64,000 bases of DNA from positions 1 through 64,000 of the forward strand of contig NZ_CABVPP010000036.1 of assembly GCF_902499075.1 (NCBI RefSeq), read 5' to 3'. The notes beneath the pieces are model-generated. The model was not told the origin of the DNA, made no database searches, and was given only the letters and a program-made list of their open reading frames with translations. This DNA is from Burkholderia pseudomultivorans. GTDB lineage: Bacteria > Pseudomonadota > Gammaproteobacteria > Burkholderiales > Burkholderiaceae. Below, one piece after another: positions 35,048-44,245 of the stretch (its first letter is position 1; every line of letters starts with the position of its first letter). The position numbers and the translations under genes are program-made.

Positions 35048-35863
35048 ATGAAAATCCACACTCTCGCTGCGTGGCTCGTCGGGGTTGCGCTCGTCACCGC
35101 AGGCACCGCCGCGCATGCGGACCGTCTCGACGACATCAGGAAGGCCGGCGTGCTGCGCGTCGCGACGTTCGACAGCAATCCGCCGTTCGGCTATGTCGAC
35201 GCGAAAAGCAATCACATCGTCGGTCTCGACGTCGACTACGCGAAAGCGATCGCCGACAAGCTCGGCGTGAAGCTGCAGCTCCAGCCGACCAACCCGGCGA
35301 ACCGCATCCCGTTCCTGACTTCCGGCAAGGTCGACCTGGTGCTCGCGAATTTCACGATCACCGACGAGCGCGCGAAGCAGGTCGATTTCAGCATTCCGTA
35401 TTTTTCGTCGGGCCAGCAGTTTCTCGCGAAAAAGGGCGTGCTGAAGTCCGCCGATCAGTTGAACGGCCTGCGCGTCGGCGCGGACAAGGGCACCACCAAC
35501 GAGATCACGCTGCGCGAAAAGTATCCGAACGCGACGATCGTCGCGTACGACGACACGCCGTTCGCGTTCGCCGCGCTGCGTGCCGGCAACGTGCAGGCGA
35601 TCACGCAAGACGGGCCGAAGCTGATCGGCCTGCTCGCGAACGTGCCCGACAAGCAGAACTACGAGATTCCCGCGTTCACGATCTCGAACGACTACATGGG
35701 CGTCGGCGTGCCGAAGGGCGAGACGCGCCTGCTCGGCTTCGTCAACGACACGCTGAAGGGGCTCGAGGCGAGCGGCCGCGCGGCGAAGATCTACGACGCG
35801 TGGTTCGGCCCGACCACCAGGACGCCGCTCACGCGCATCTTCCGCATCGGCGACAAGACCTGA
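35048..35863 (+). CDS. periplasmic amino-acid-binding protein of an ABC importer
   Basis: A 271-residue binding protein of the polar amino acid (GlnH/HisJ) family. The signal peptide ends T-A-A-H-A before D-R-L-D-D-I-R-K-A-G-V-L-R-V-A-T-F-D-S-N-P-P-F-G-Y, the usual mature start; E-R-A-K-Q-V-D-F-S-I-P-Y-F and V-G-A-D-K-G-T-T-N-E belong to the ligand cleft. ATG 35048 gives a normal signal peptide. The first of the two permease genes follows 130 bp later. The exact amino acid cannot be deduced. No ATPase gene is in this cluster. Confidence 0.9.
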   Translation: MKIHTLAAWLVGVALVTAGTAAHADRLDDIRKAGVLRVATFDSNPPFGYVDAKSNHIVGLDVDYAKAIADKLGVKLQLQPTNPANRIPFLTSGKVDLVLANFTITDERAKQVDFSIPYFSSGQQFLAKKGVLKSADQLNGLRVGADKGTTNEITLREKYPNATIVAYDDTPFAFAALRAGNVQAITQDGPKLIGLLANVPDKQNYEIPAFTISNDYMGVGVPKGETRLLGFVNDTLKGLEASGRAAKIYDAWFGPTTRTPLTRIFRIGDKT

Positions 35864-35993
35864 TCGGTCTGCCGCGATCCGCGCGCCGATGCGACCGGCG
35901 TAGGCGGATCGCGGCGCGTTCCGCATCGCTTCGTTTTCTTTCGGCCGCGCGCATCGCGCGCGCCGTTCCCGAAACACCGCACCTACGTTCCCT

Positions 35994-36734
35994 ATGCTGG
36001 CAGACCCTGGCATGCTCGGGCTGGCGCCCAAATATCTGTCGTGGCTCTGGCAGGGCTTCCTGCTGACGCTCGGTCTTGCGGCCGCGTCGGCGTTCGCGGC
36101 GACTTTCGGCGGGCTGTTGCTCGCGGTCATGCGACATGCGCGCGGTGCCGTGCCGCGTGCGGCGGCGGCCGCGTACATCGTCGCGTTCCGCAACACGCCG
36201 CTGCTCGTGCAGTTGCTGTTCTGGTATTTCGGCGTCGCGTCGCTGCTGCCCGACACGTGGATCGCCTGGCTGAACGCGCGCCATGCGTGGCACGCGGGCC
36301 CGCTCGCGCTCGCGTGGCCGTCGTTCGAATTCGTCGCGGGCTGGATCGGGCTGAGCGCCTATACGGCCGCGTTCGTCGCCGAGGAATGCGCAGCGGGCCT
36401 GCGCGGCGTGCGACGCGCGCAGCACGACGCGGCGGCCGCGCTCGGCCTCACGCCGTGGCAGGCGCTGCGCTACGTGGTGCTGCCGCAGGCCGTGCGCATC
36501 GCGCTGCCGCCGTTGTTCGGCCAGTACATGAATCTCGTGAAGAACTCGTCGCTGGCGATGGCGATCGGTGTCGCCGAGCTGTCGTACGCGTCGCGCCAGG
36601 TCGAGACCGAGACGTTCAGGACCTTTGCCGCGTTCGGCGTCGCGACCGTGCTGTATGTCGCGGCAGTCGCGGCGATCGAGGCCGGCGCGTATGCGGCCAC
36701 GCAGTGGCGCGACCGGCTGCGGGCAGGGCGTTGA
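35994..36734 (+). CDS. amino acid ABC transporter permease (HisM/GltJ type)
   Basis: A 246-residue inner-membrane permease with about five hydrophobic segments. F-R-N-T-P-L-L-V-Q-L-L-F-W-Y-F near residue 63 is the standard block of polar amino acid permeases, and the EAA loop is A-A-A-A-L-G-L-T-P-W-Q-A-L-R-Y-V-V-L-P-Q-A around 145-165. A G-L-R-G-V-R-R-A-Q-H segment precedes it. The second permease starts 2 bp after the stop. Together they should form the heterodimeric channel for the binding protein encoded upstream. Confidence 0.88.
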   Translation: MLADPGMLGLAPKYLSWLWQGFLLTLGLAAASAFAATFGGLLLAVMRHARGAVPRAAAAAYIVAFRNTPLLVQLLFWYFGVASLLPDTWIAWLNARHAWHAGPLALAWPSFEFVAGWIGLSAYTAAFVAEECAAGLRGVRRAQHDAAAALGLTPWQALRYVVLPQAVRIALPPLFGQYMNLVKNSSLAMAIGVAELSYASRQVETETFRTFAAFGVATVLYVAAVAAIEAGAYAATQWRDRLRAGR

Positions 36735-36736
36735 CG

Positions 36737-37462
36737 ATGGACTATTCGCTGCTGCTCGCCAACCTGCCGTACCTGCTCGTCGGCGCTTTCCCGGACGGCC
36801 CGCTCGGCGGCGCCGCGCTGTCGCTGGTGCTGGCCGTCGCGTCGGCGCTGGCGTCCGCCGTGCTCGGCGTGGCGCTGGGTGTCGCGATGGCGCTCGCGCG
36901 CGGCCCGATGCGCGTGCTGCTGCTGGCATTCATCGGCTTTTTCCGCGCGATTCCGGTGCTGATGCTGATTTTCTGGACTTACTTCCTGATGCCCGTGCTG
37001 CTGCATATGGACGTGCCGGGGCTGGCCACGGTCGTGTGTGCGCTCGCGCTGATCGGCGGTGCGTATCTCGCGCACGCGGTGCATGCGGGCATCGTCGCGG
37101 CGGGCGACGGGCAGTGGCAGGCCGGCCTGTCGCTCGGGCTCACGCGCTGGCAGACGGTGCGCTACGTGCTGCTGCCGCAGGCGATCCGGATCATGACGCC
37201 GTCGTTCGTGAACCAGTGGGTCGCGCTGGTGAAGGACACGTCGCTCGCGTATGTGGTCGGCGTGCCGGAGCTGTCGTTCGTCGCGACGCAGGTGAACAAC
37301 CGGCTGATGGTCTATCCGGCGCCGATCTTCCTGTTCGTCGCGGCGATCTATCTGGTGCTGTGCACGTCGCTCGACGGCGCGGCGCGCTGGCTGCTGTCGC
37401 GCCGGCCGCGCGCGGAACGCGTCGCGCAGGCGGCGACCGAGCGCACGGAGCCGGCGCGCTGA
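36737..37462 (+). CDS. amino acid ABC transporter permease (second subunit)
   Basis: A 241-residue permease partner with the same layout: F-F-R-A-I-P-V-L-M-L-I-F-W-T-Y-F in the position of the family block and an EAA-type loop G-L-S-L-G-L-T-R-W-Q-T-V-R-Y-V-L-L-P-Q-A. It starts 2 bp after the first permease gene, so translation is coupled. The operon ends here, without the ATP-binding gene that normally follows; the next gene, 52 bp on, is on the opposite strand. The ATPase must be supplied from elsewhere in the genome. Confidence 0.88.
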   Translation: MDYSLLLANLPYLLVGAFPDGPLGGAALSLVLAVASALASAVLGVALGVAMALARGPMRVLLLAFIGFFRAIPVLMLIFWTYFLMPVLLHMDVPGLATVVCALALIGGAYLAHAVHAGIVAAGDGQWQAGLSLGLTRWQTVRYVLLPQAIRIMTPSFVNQWVALVKDTSLAYVVGVPELSFVATQVNNRLMVYPAPIFLFVAAIYLVLCTSLDGAARWLLSRRPRAERVAQAATERTEPAR

Positions 37463-37514
37463 CGGCACATCGCTTGCACGGCGAGCGCCGCCGCGCGCAT
37501 GGCTGCCGTCGCGG

Positions 37515-38762
37515 TCAGGACGCCGCGTAGTGCGTGTTGAACACCGCGCGCAGCGTCGACTTGTCGGTCGCGAAATCGCCCCACAGCGGCCCGTCGTTCT
37601 GCACGAACGCGAATGGCGCGGTATCGATCGACGCGAGGCGGAAACGCCATTCCGCGGCCTGCTGGCGGAACGCGGTGAGCTGCATGTCCGACAGCGCGGT
37701 CTGCGCGTTCGCGAGCGTGACGAGCGGATCGACCGGCTGGTTCGCGATGCGCACCTCGAAGTGCAGGTGCGGCCCGGTCGCCGCGCCGGTCATGCCGACC
37801 GAGCCGAGCCGCTGCCCCTGCTTCACGGGTTCGCCGGTCCTGAGCCCGCGCGCGAACGCGGACAGGTGCGCGTAGTAGGTCGAATAGCCGTCGGCATGAT
37901 CGACGATCACGTAATGGCCGTAGCCGCCCGGATCGGTGCCGACGAACGACACGACGCCGTCGGCGGCCGCGTCGACGGGCGTGCCGGTCGGCGCGGCGAG
38001 ATCGACGCCGGTATGGAACGCCATCGCCTGCGACAGCGGATGGATGCGCTCGCCGAAGAAGGAGCTGATGCGCGTCCACTTGACGGGCATCGTGAACGCG
38101 GCCGCTTCGAGCGGCGCGCCGTCGAGCGTGTAGTACGCGCCATGCTCGGCGCCCGGCGCGCGGAACCAGATCGCGCCGAACGTGCGGCCGGCCACGCGCA
38201 GTTCGAGCGCGGTGAGGCGCGGCACGCCGTCGTTCTCGTCGAACGCGAGGCGGTAATAGTCGCCGCGCTTCGCGCTCGCGCGCATCTCGACCTTGCCGCT
38301 GACGAGATCGCCGAGCTGGATGCGCACTTCGGGCGGCACGTCGAGGCGGTTCAGCGTATCGGACAGCGTGAGTTCGATATTGCCCGCGCGCATCCCGTGT
38401 TCGGCCTCGGGCGGCGCGAGCGTAAACAGGCTCGCGTAGCCGAGCATGTCGTTGCGGTGCGCGCTGAGCGGCGCGAACAGGCCCGGCTGCGGGCTGCGCG
38501 CGCCGATCGTGCGGGCGAGCTCGCTCGTCACGAAATGCTGCGCGGTGGGAAAGGGCGTATCGGACAGCACGCGCTGCGGCAGCACGGCCGTACCGGAATC
38601 GACGGCGCCGGGCAGTTGCGATACGGCCGGCAGCGCGGCGGCCAGACCGAGTGCGGCGAGCGCGCCGAGCACGGCGGCCGGCACGAGCGCGCGCACGAAG
38701 CGCTGCGCGCGGCCGCGCGCGGAAGCATCAGGGGTTGCAGCAGACTTGACCAAGGTGTCCAC
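37515..38762 (-). CDS. M23-family murein endopeptidase, membrane anchored
   Basis: A 415-residue envelope protein. After a charged N-terminus a hydrophobic segment at about residues 26-48 anchors it or acts as a signal. The catalytic LytM domain is at the C-terminal half with His250 and Asp254 in H-T-G-V-D-L-A-A-P and His332 in H-L-H-F-E-V, the complete zinc set, so it should cleave peptidoglycan cross-links. The central part resembles the domain found in related cell-wall peptidases (MepM-like). It is a single gene converging with the amino acid permease operon. A terminator for the upstream TetR gene lies just before it. Confidence 0.88.
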   Translation of the reverse strand: MDTLVKSAATPDASARGRAQRFVRALVPAAVLGALAALGLAAALPAVSQLPGAVDSGTAVLPQRVLSDTPFPTAQHFVTSELARTIGARSPQPGLFAPLSAHRNDMLGYASLFTLAPPEAEHGMRAGNIELTLSDTLNRLDVPPEVRIQLGDLVSGKVEMRASAKRGDYYRLAFDENDGVPRLTALELRVAGRTFGAIWFRAPGAEHGAYYTLDGAPLEAAAFTMPVKWTRISSFFGERIHPLSQAMAFHTGVDLAAPTGTPVDAAADGVVSFVGTDPGGYGHYVIVDHADGYSTYYAHLSAFARGLRTGEPVKQGQRLGSVGMTGAATGPHLHFEVRIANQPVDPLVTLANAQTALSDMQLTAFRQQAAEWRFRLASIDTAPFAFVQNDGPLWGDFATDKSTLRAVFNTHYAAS

Positions 38763-39091
38763 ATCCAGAAAAGCGGTTCATCGGAGGTGTGGGCGGGGAC
38801 CACCGGCGGCACATTCGTCGGACGGCGACGGGGCGGGCGGCGGGCGTGCAACAAAACAGGCCCCGCAAGGGGCCTGTGTCGTTTCCGTTCGACCCAACGC
38901 GCGGGCGGACCCGCTTCGAACGGCAGCGTGCATGGCGGGTCGAACCCGGTTATCACGAAGACGCTAAAGAAAGATGACAGCGTCAGTCTACCGATGTTCC
39001 GCCAAACGTTAAAAATTTTAAAGAGGGTCGGCTCAATCGTTTCGCACTGCGGTAAATCGGGTTAAATCAGCATTTATTGCGAGGCTTTGCG
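38763..39091. other. intergenic region between the M23 peptidase and TetR genes
   Basis: About 330 bp. The left part holds the hairpin at 38851-38876; the right part (38990-39080) is AT-rich, with AACGTTAAAAATTTTAAAG at about 39004, and could contain the peptidase promoter, though no good -35/-10 pair is seen. The GGGTCGAACCCG near 38939 resembles a tRNA T-loop, but no tRNA can be folded around it. Confidence 0.4.
38851..38876 (-). terminator. intrinsic terminator of the TetR gene
   Basis: CAGGCCCC and GGGGCCTG at 38857-38864 and 38869-38876 form perfect 8-bp arms around GCAA. Read on the minus strand the stem is followed by TTTTGTT, so it ends the transcript that comes from the TetR gene. 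Confidence 0.75.
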
Positions 39092-39742
39092 TCAATCCGG
39101 CAATTTTTGCGATCGACTGCCGCGCAGCGCGGCGGACGTGCGCACCGCATCGAAGCCGGCATCGAGCATTGCTTCCGCGTCGTTCCACAGATTGCCGCGC
39201 AGCCGGTTGGTCCAGATCATCGACGCGAACACGCCTTCGAGCAGCGACACGAGATAGACGGCGGCGAGATGCACATCGAGATCGGCGGCGAGCTCGCCGG
39301 CCGCGATCGCACGGCGCAGCAGCGCCTTGGTGATGCGCAGCATCTGCAGTTCGAGCAGCATGCGGCGCCGCTGCAGCGCGCCGTTTTCCTCGCTCTGCTC
39401 GCACTTCGTATAGAGGATCACCAGCACGCGCTGCATCGAGCCGGGCTCGCCGCACTGCTGCAGATAGTGCGACGCGGCGTGCCGCAGCGTATCGAGCGCG
39501 GGCAGGCCGTCGCTCGCGTCGAAGCCTTCCGAGGTGCGCGCGAACGCACGGTCGCACATCGCCAGACACACTTCCATCTTGTTGCGGTAGTGGCCGTACA
39601 CGGCGCCGCGCGACATGCCGGCGGCCTCGGCGAGGTCCGCCATCGCGGTTTGCGCGACGCCTTTCTCGAGCAGCACGAGTTCGGCGGCGTCGAGGATCCG
39701 GTGCTTGATGGCGAGCGATTCTTCCCGGGTCTTGCGAGCCAT
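39092..39742 (-). CDS. amrR: TetR-family repressor of the adjacent RND pump (AmrR/AcrR type)
   Basis: A 216-residue regulator. The N-terminal helix-turn-helix (about residues 10-57) reads I-L-D-A-A-E-L-V-L-L-E-K-G followed by A-A-G-M-S-R-G-A-V-Y-G-H-Y-R-N-K, the pattern of AcrR, TtgR and BpeR-like pump regulators; the rest is an all-helical ligand-binding domain. It is divergent from the pump operon with a 150-bp shared region containing a perfect palindrome. It should repress the pump and be released by toxic hydrophobic compounds. Name by context and similarity. Confidence 0.85.
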   Translation of the reverse strand: MARKTREESLAIKHRILDAAELVLLEKGVAQTAMADLAEAAGMSRGAVYGHYRNKMEVCLAMCDRAFARTSEGFDASDGLPALDTLRHAASHYLQQCGEPGSMQRVLVILYTKCEQSEENGALQRRRMLLELQMLRITKALLRRAIAAGELAADLDVHLAAVYLVSLLEGVFASMIWTNRLRGNLWNDAEAMLDAGFDAVRTSAALRGSRSQKLPD

Positions 39743-39816
39743 GTTCTGAAATTCCTTACGTTTCGCTGTCGTTTTATTGAGACAGTACGGCAGCGGGATG
39801 GAGACGGCGATTTATT

Positions 39817-39836
39817 TAATCAGTCGTGACTGATTA
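39817..39836. promoter_or_regulatory. palindromic TetR-type operator of the RND pump
   Basis: TAATCAGTCGTGACTGATTA is a perfect inverted repeat with 9-bp arms and a 2-bp centre, located midway between the divergent regulator and pump genes in an AT-rich island. It fits a binding site for the TetR-family repressor. It lies 57 bp before the pump start codon and 75 bp from the regulator start codon. Confidence 0.75.
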
Positions 39837-39892
39837 TAATCGGCCACCCTGAGCCGCCGCATTTTATCGGCGGCGAACGATCCGAGGTCACC

Positions 39893-41095
39893 ATGAATAA
39901 CAATCGCTCCCTGTCGCGCCGCCTCCGGCTGGCGCCATTCGCGCTGGCGGCCGTGCTCGCCGCGGCCGGATGCGGAAAGGGCGAGAAGGACGCGGCGCCG
40001 GAGGCCGCCCGGAAGGCGACGGTCGTCACGGTGCGTCCGACCGCCGTCGCGATGACGGTCGAGCTGCCGGGCCGGCTCGACGCATACCGGCAAGCGGAAG
40101 TGCGCGCGCGCGTCGCGGGCATCGTCACCGCGCGCACCTACGAGGAAGGCCAGGAAGTGAAGCAGGGCGCGGTGCTGTTCCGCATCGATCCCGCGCCGCT
40201 GAAGGCCGCGCGCGACGCCGCGCAGGGCGCGCTCGCGAAAGCGCAGGCCGCGGCGCTCGCGGCGAGCGACAAGCGTCGCCGCTATGCGGATCTCGTGCGC
40301 GATCGCGCGGTCAGCGAACGCGACCATACCGAAGCCGTCGCGGACGACGCGCAGGCGAAGGCCGAGGTCGCGTCGGCGAAGGCCGAACTCGCACGTGCGC
40401 AGCTGCAGCTCGACTACGCGACCGTCACCGCGCCGATCTCGGGCCGCGCGCGGCGCGCGCTCGTCACCGAAGGCGCGCTGGTCGGCCAGGACCAGGCGAC
40501 GCCGCTGACGACGGTCGAGCAGCTCGATCCGATCTACGTGAACTTCTCGCAGCCGGCCGCCGACGTCGATGCGCTGCGCCGCGCGGTGAAGAGCGGCCGC
40601 GCGACCGGCATCGCGCAGCAGGACGTCGCGGTGACGCTGCTGCGCGCGGACGGCACTGCGTATCCGCTGAAGGGCCGGCTGCTGTTCAGCGACCTCGCGG
40701 TCGATCCGACCACCGACACCGTCGCGATGCGTGCGCTGTTTCCGAATCCGGATCGCGAACTGCTGCCCGGCGCGTACGTGCGCATCGCGCTCGACACGGC
40801 GGTCGACCGGCGCGCGATCCTGGTGCCGCGCGACGCGCTGCTGCGCACGGCCGAGCGAACGTCGGTGCGGGTGGTCGGCGCGAACGACAAGGTCAAGGAC
40901 GTCGAAGTCGTCGCGGACCGGATGAGCGGCCGCGACTGGCGCATCACGCGCGGCCTGTCGGGCGGCGAGCGCGTGATCGTCGACGACCCCGCGCAGTTCG
41001 CGCCCGATACCGCGGTGAAGCCCGTCGAGCAGGCGCTGCCGGCGAAAGCGGCGCCGCCCGCGGCCGCGTCGCATACGGCCGCCCGTCAAACCTGA
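39893..41095 (+). CDS. amrA: RND efflux periplasmic adaptor (AmrA-like)
   Basis: A 400-residue membrane fusion protein. A lipoprotein signal ends L-A-A-A-G-C with the acylated Cys at about residue 25. Then come the lipoyl halves flanking a coiled-coil hairpin (about residues 95-165; Ala/Lys-rich heptads), the beta-barrel and the membrane-proximal domain. V-R-A-R-V-A-G-I-V and the A-P-I-S-G-R-A-R-R lipoyl segment are typical. It links the inner-membrane pump to the outer-membrane channel. First gene of a three-gene operon; the pump gene follows 15 bp later. The Burkholderia AmrAB-OprA pump exports aminoglycosides and macrolides; substrate range here is inferred from similarity. Confidence 0.9.
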   Translation: MNNNRSLSRRLRLAPFALAAVLAAAGCGKGEKDAAPEAARKATVVTVRPTAVAMTVELPGRLDAYRQAEVRARVAGIVTARTYEEGQEVKQGAVLFRIDPAPLKAARDAAQGALAKAQAAALAASDKRRRYADLVRDRAVSERDHTEAVADDAQAKAEVASAKAELARAQLQLDYATVTAPISGRARRALVTEGALVGQDQATPLTTVEQLDPIYVNFSQPAADVDALRRAVKSGRATGIAQQDVAVTLLRADGTAYPLKGRLLFSDLAVDPTTDTVAMRALFPNPDRELLPGAYVRIALDTAVDRRAILVPRDALLRTAERTSVRVVGANDKVKDVEVVADRMSGRDWRITRGLSGGERVIVDDPAQFAPDTAVKPVEQALPAKAAPPAAASHTAARQT

Positions 41096-41110
41096 CCGGT
41101 TCAAACCAAC

Positions 41111-44100
41111 ATGGCACGTTTCTTCATCGATCGCCCGGTGTTTGCGTGGGTGATCGCACTCTTCATCATGCTGGGCGGCGCATTCGCGATTCGCGCGCTG
41201 CCCGTCGCGCAGTATCCGGACATCGCGCCGCCCGTCGTCAGCATCTATGCGACCTATCCGGGCGCGTCCGCGCAGGTCGTCGAGGAATCGGTGACGGCGC
41301 TGATCGAGCGCGAGATGAACGGCGCGCCGGGGCTGCTGTACACGTCCGCGACGAGCAGCGCCGGGATGGCGTCGCTGTACCTGACCTTCCGGCAAGGCGT
41401 GAACGCCGACCTCGCGGCCGTCGAGGTGCAGAACCGCCTGAAGACGGTCGAGGCGCGGCTGCCCGAGCCCGTGCGGCGCGACGGCATCCAGGTCGAGAAG
41501 GCTGCCGACAACATCCAGCTCGTCGTGTCGCTGACCTCCGAGGACGGCCGGATGACCGACGTGCAGCTCGGCGAATACGCGTCGGCGAACGTCGTGCAGG
41601 CGCTGCGGCGCGTGGAAGGCGTCGGCAAGGTGCAGTTCTGGGGCGCCGAATATGCGATGCGGATCTGGCCGGACCCGGTGAAGATGGCCGGGCACGGGCT
41701 GACCGCGTCGGACATCGCATCGGCCGTGCGCGCGCACAACGCGCGCGTGACGGTCGGCGACATCGGCCGCAGTGCGGTGCCGGACAGCGCGCCGATCGCC
41801 GCGACCGTGTTCGCGGACGCGCCGCTGAAGACGCCCGCCGATTTCGGCGCGATCGCGCTGCGCACGCAGGCCGACGGCTCCGCGCTGCTGCTGCGCGACG
41901 TCGCGCGCATCGAGTTCGGCGGCAACGACTACAACTATCCGTCGTACGTGAACGGCAAGGTCGCGACCGGCATGGGCATCAAGCTCGCGCCGGGCTCGAA
42001 TGCGGTGGCCACCGAGAAGCGCGTGCGCGAGACGATGGACGAGCTGTCCGCGTATTTCCCGCCGGGCGTCGAATACCAGATTCCGTACGAGACCTCGTCG
42101 TTCGTGCGCGTGTCGATGAACAAGGTCGTCACGACGCTGATCGAGGCCGGCGTGCTGGTGTTCCTCGTGATGTTCCTGTTCATGCAGAACCTGCGCGCGA
42201 CGCTGATCCCGACGCTGGTCGTGCCGGTCGCGCTCGCGGGCACGTTCGGCGTGATGTACGCGGCCGGCTTCTCGATCAACGTGCTGACGATGTTCGGCAT
42301 GGTGCTCGCAATCGGCATCCTCGTCGACGATGCGATCGTCGTCGTCGAGAACGTCGAGCGGCTGATGGTCGAGGAAGGGCTCGGGCCGTACGACGCGACC
42401 GTCAAGGCGATGCAGCAGATCAGCGGCGCGATCGTCGGGATTACCGTCGTGCTGACCTCGGTGTTCGTGCCGATGGCGTTCTTCGGCGGCGCGGTCGGCA
42501 ACATCTACCGGCAGTTCGCGCTGTCGCTCGCGGTGTCGATCGGCTTCTCCGCGTTCCTCGCGCTGTCGCTGACGCCCGCGCTGTGCGCGACGCTGCTCAA
42601 GCCGGTGTCGGACGCGCACCACGAGAAGCGCGGCTTCTTCGGCGGGTTCAACCGTTTCGTCGCACGCTCGACGCAGCGCTACGCGACGCGCGTCGGCGCG
42701 ATGCTGAAGAAGCCGCTGCGCTGGCTCGTCGTGTACGGCGCGCTGGGCGCCGCCGCCGCGCTGATGCTCGCGCAACTGCCGAGCGCGTTCCTGCCCGACG
42801 AGGACCAGGGCAACTTCATGGTGATGGTGATCCGCCCGCAGGGCACGCCGCTCGCGGAAACGATGCAGAGCGTGCGCGCGGTCGAGTCGGCGATCCGCCG
42901 CGACGAGCCGGCCGCCTATACCTATGCGCTCGGCGGCTTCAACCTGTACGGCGAAGGGCCGAACGGCGGGATGATCTTCGTCACGCTGAAGAACTGGAAA
43001 GAGCGCAAGGCGGTGCGCGATCACGTGCAGGCGATCGTCGAGCGCGTGAATGCGCGCTTTGCGGGCACGCCGAACACGACGGTGTTCGCGATGAACTCGC
43101 CGGCGCTGCCCGATCTCGGCTCGACGAGCGGGTTCGACTTCCGGCTGCAGAACCGCGGCGGCGTCGACCATGCGGCGTTCGCCGCCGCGCGCGAGCAGCT
43201 GCTCGCGGCGGGCGGCAAGGATCCCGCGCTCACCGACCTGATGTTCGCGGGCACGCAGGACGCGCCGCAGCTGAAGCTCGACATCGATCGCGCGAAGGCG
43301 TCCGCGCTCGGCGTGTCGATGGACGAGATCAACACGACGCTCGCGGTGATGTTCGGTTCCGACTATATCGGCGACTTCATGCACGGCACGCAGGTGCGGC
43401 GCGTGGTCGTGCAGGCCGACGGGCTGCACCGGCTCGATCCGGACGACGTGAAGAAGCTGCGCGTGCGCAACGCGCGCGGCGAAATGGTGCCGCTCGCGGC
43501 GTTCGCGACGCTGCATTGGACGCTCGGGCCGCCGCAGCTCACGCGCTACAACGGCTATCCGTCGTTCACGATCAACGGCTCGGCCGCGCCCGGCCACAGC
43601 AGCGGCGAGGCGATGGCCGCGATCGAGCGCATCGCCGCGCAGCTGCCGGCCGGCATCGGCCATGCGTGGTCGGGGCAGTCGTTCGAGGAACGGCTGTCGG
43701 GCTCGCAGGCGCCGATGCTGTTCGCGCTGTCGGTGCTGGTCGTGTTTCTCGCGCTCGCGGCGCTCTACGAGAGCTGGTCGATTCCGTTCGCGGTGATGCT
43801 GGTCGTGCCGCTCGGCGTGATCGGCGCGGTGCTCGGCGTCACGTTGCGCGGGATGCCGAACGATATTTATTTCAAGGTGGGGCTGATCGCGACGATCGGG
43901 CTGTCCGCGAAGAACGCGATCCTGATCGTCGAAGTCGCGAAGGATCGGGTCGCGCAGCGCCTGTCGCTCGTCGACGCCGCGCTCGAAGCCGCGCGCCTGC
44001 GGCTGCGGCCGATCGTGATGACGTCGCTCGCGTTCGGCGTCGGCGTGCTGCCGCTCGCGTTCGCGTCGGGCGCGGCGTCCGGCGCGCAGAGGGCGATCGG

Positions 44101-44245
44101 CACCGGCGTGCTCGGCGGCGTGATCACGGCGACCGTGTTCGCGGTGTTTCTGGTCCCGCTGTTTTTCGTGATCGTCGGCCGCCTGTTCGACGTCGGCCCG
44201 CGCCGGCGCGGCGCTGCGCAACCGACGACGATGGAGGGATCGTGA
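41111..44245 (+). CDS. amrB: RND multidrug efflux transporter (AmrB-like, HAE1 family)
   Basis: A 1044-residue inner-membrane proton antiporter with 12 membrane segments and two large periplasmic loops. The start M-A-R-F-F-I-D-R-P-V-F-A-W-V is typical of HAE1 pumps. The proton-relay pair Asp406-Asp407 sits in I-L-V-D-D-A-I-V-V-V-E-N-V in TM4, and a conserved Lys in A-K-N-A-I-L-I-V-E is in TM10. Length and loops are normal. It exports drugs directly from periplasm or membrane via the adaptor and OprA-like channel. The channel gene starts within its stop codon. Closest remembered relative is AmrB of B. pseudomallei; other HAE1 pumps remain possible. Confidence 0.93.
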   Translation: MARFFIDRPVFAWVIALFIMLGGAFAIRALPVAQYPDIAPPVVSIYATYPGASAQVVEESVTALIEREMNGAPGLLYTSATSSAGMASLYLTFRQGVNADLAAVEVQNRLKTVEARLPEPVRRDGIQVEKAADNIQLVVSLTSEDGRMTDVQLGEYASANVVQALRRVEGVGKVQFWGAEYAMRIWPDPVKMAGHGLTASDIASAVRAHNARVTVGDIGRSAVPDSAPIAATVFADAPLKTPADFGAIALRTQADGSALLLRDVARIEFGGNDYNYPSYVNGKVATGMGIKLAPGSNAVATEKRVRETMDELSAYFPPGVEYQIPYETSSFVRVSMNKVVTTLIEAGVLVFLVMFLFMQNLRATLIPTLVVPVALAGTFGVMYAAGFSINVLTMFGMVLAIGILVDDAIVVVENVERLMVEEGLGPYDATVKAMQQISGAIVGITVVLTSVFVPMAFFGGAVGNIYRQFALSLAVSIGFSAFLALSLTPALCATLLKPVSDAHHEKRGFFGGFNRFVARSTQRYATRVGAMLKKPLRWLVVYGALGAAAALMLAQLPSAFLPDEDQGNFMVMVIRPQGTPLAETMQSVRAVESAIRRDEPAAYTYALGGFNLYGEGPNGGMIFVTLKNWKERKAVRDHVQAIVERVNARFAGTPNTTVFAMNSPALPDLGSTSGFDFRLQNRGGVDHAAFAAAREQLLAAGGKDPALTDLMFAGTQDAPQLKLDIDRAKASALGVSMDEINTTLAVMFGSDYIGDFMHGTQVRRVVVQADGLHRLDPDDVKKLRVRNARGEMVPLAAFATLHWTLGPPQLTRYNGYPSFTINGSAAPGHSSGEAMAAIERIAAQLPAGIGHAWSGQSFEERLSGSQAPMLFALSVLVVFLALAALYESWSIPFAVMLVVPLGVIGAVLGVTLRGMPNDIYFKVGLIATIGLSAKNAILIVEVAKDRVAQRLSLVDAALEAARLRLRPIVMTSLAFGVGVLPLAFASGAASGAQRAIGTGVLGGVITATVFAVFLVPLFFVIVGRLFDVGPRRRGAAQPTTMEGS

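Noticed and set aside
37463-37514. Possible remnant of an ATPase gene after the amino acid permeases
   Set aside because: The 52-bp gap shows no Walker or signature motif in any frame.
38925-38965. GGGTCGAACCCG resembling a tRNA T-loop
   Set aside because: No matching acceptor, D or anticodon stems could be built on either strand.
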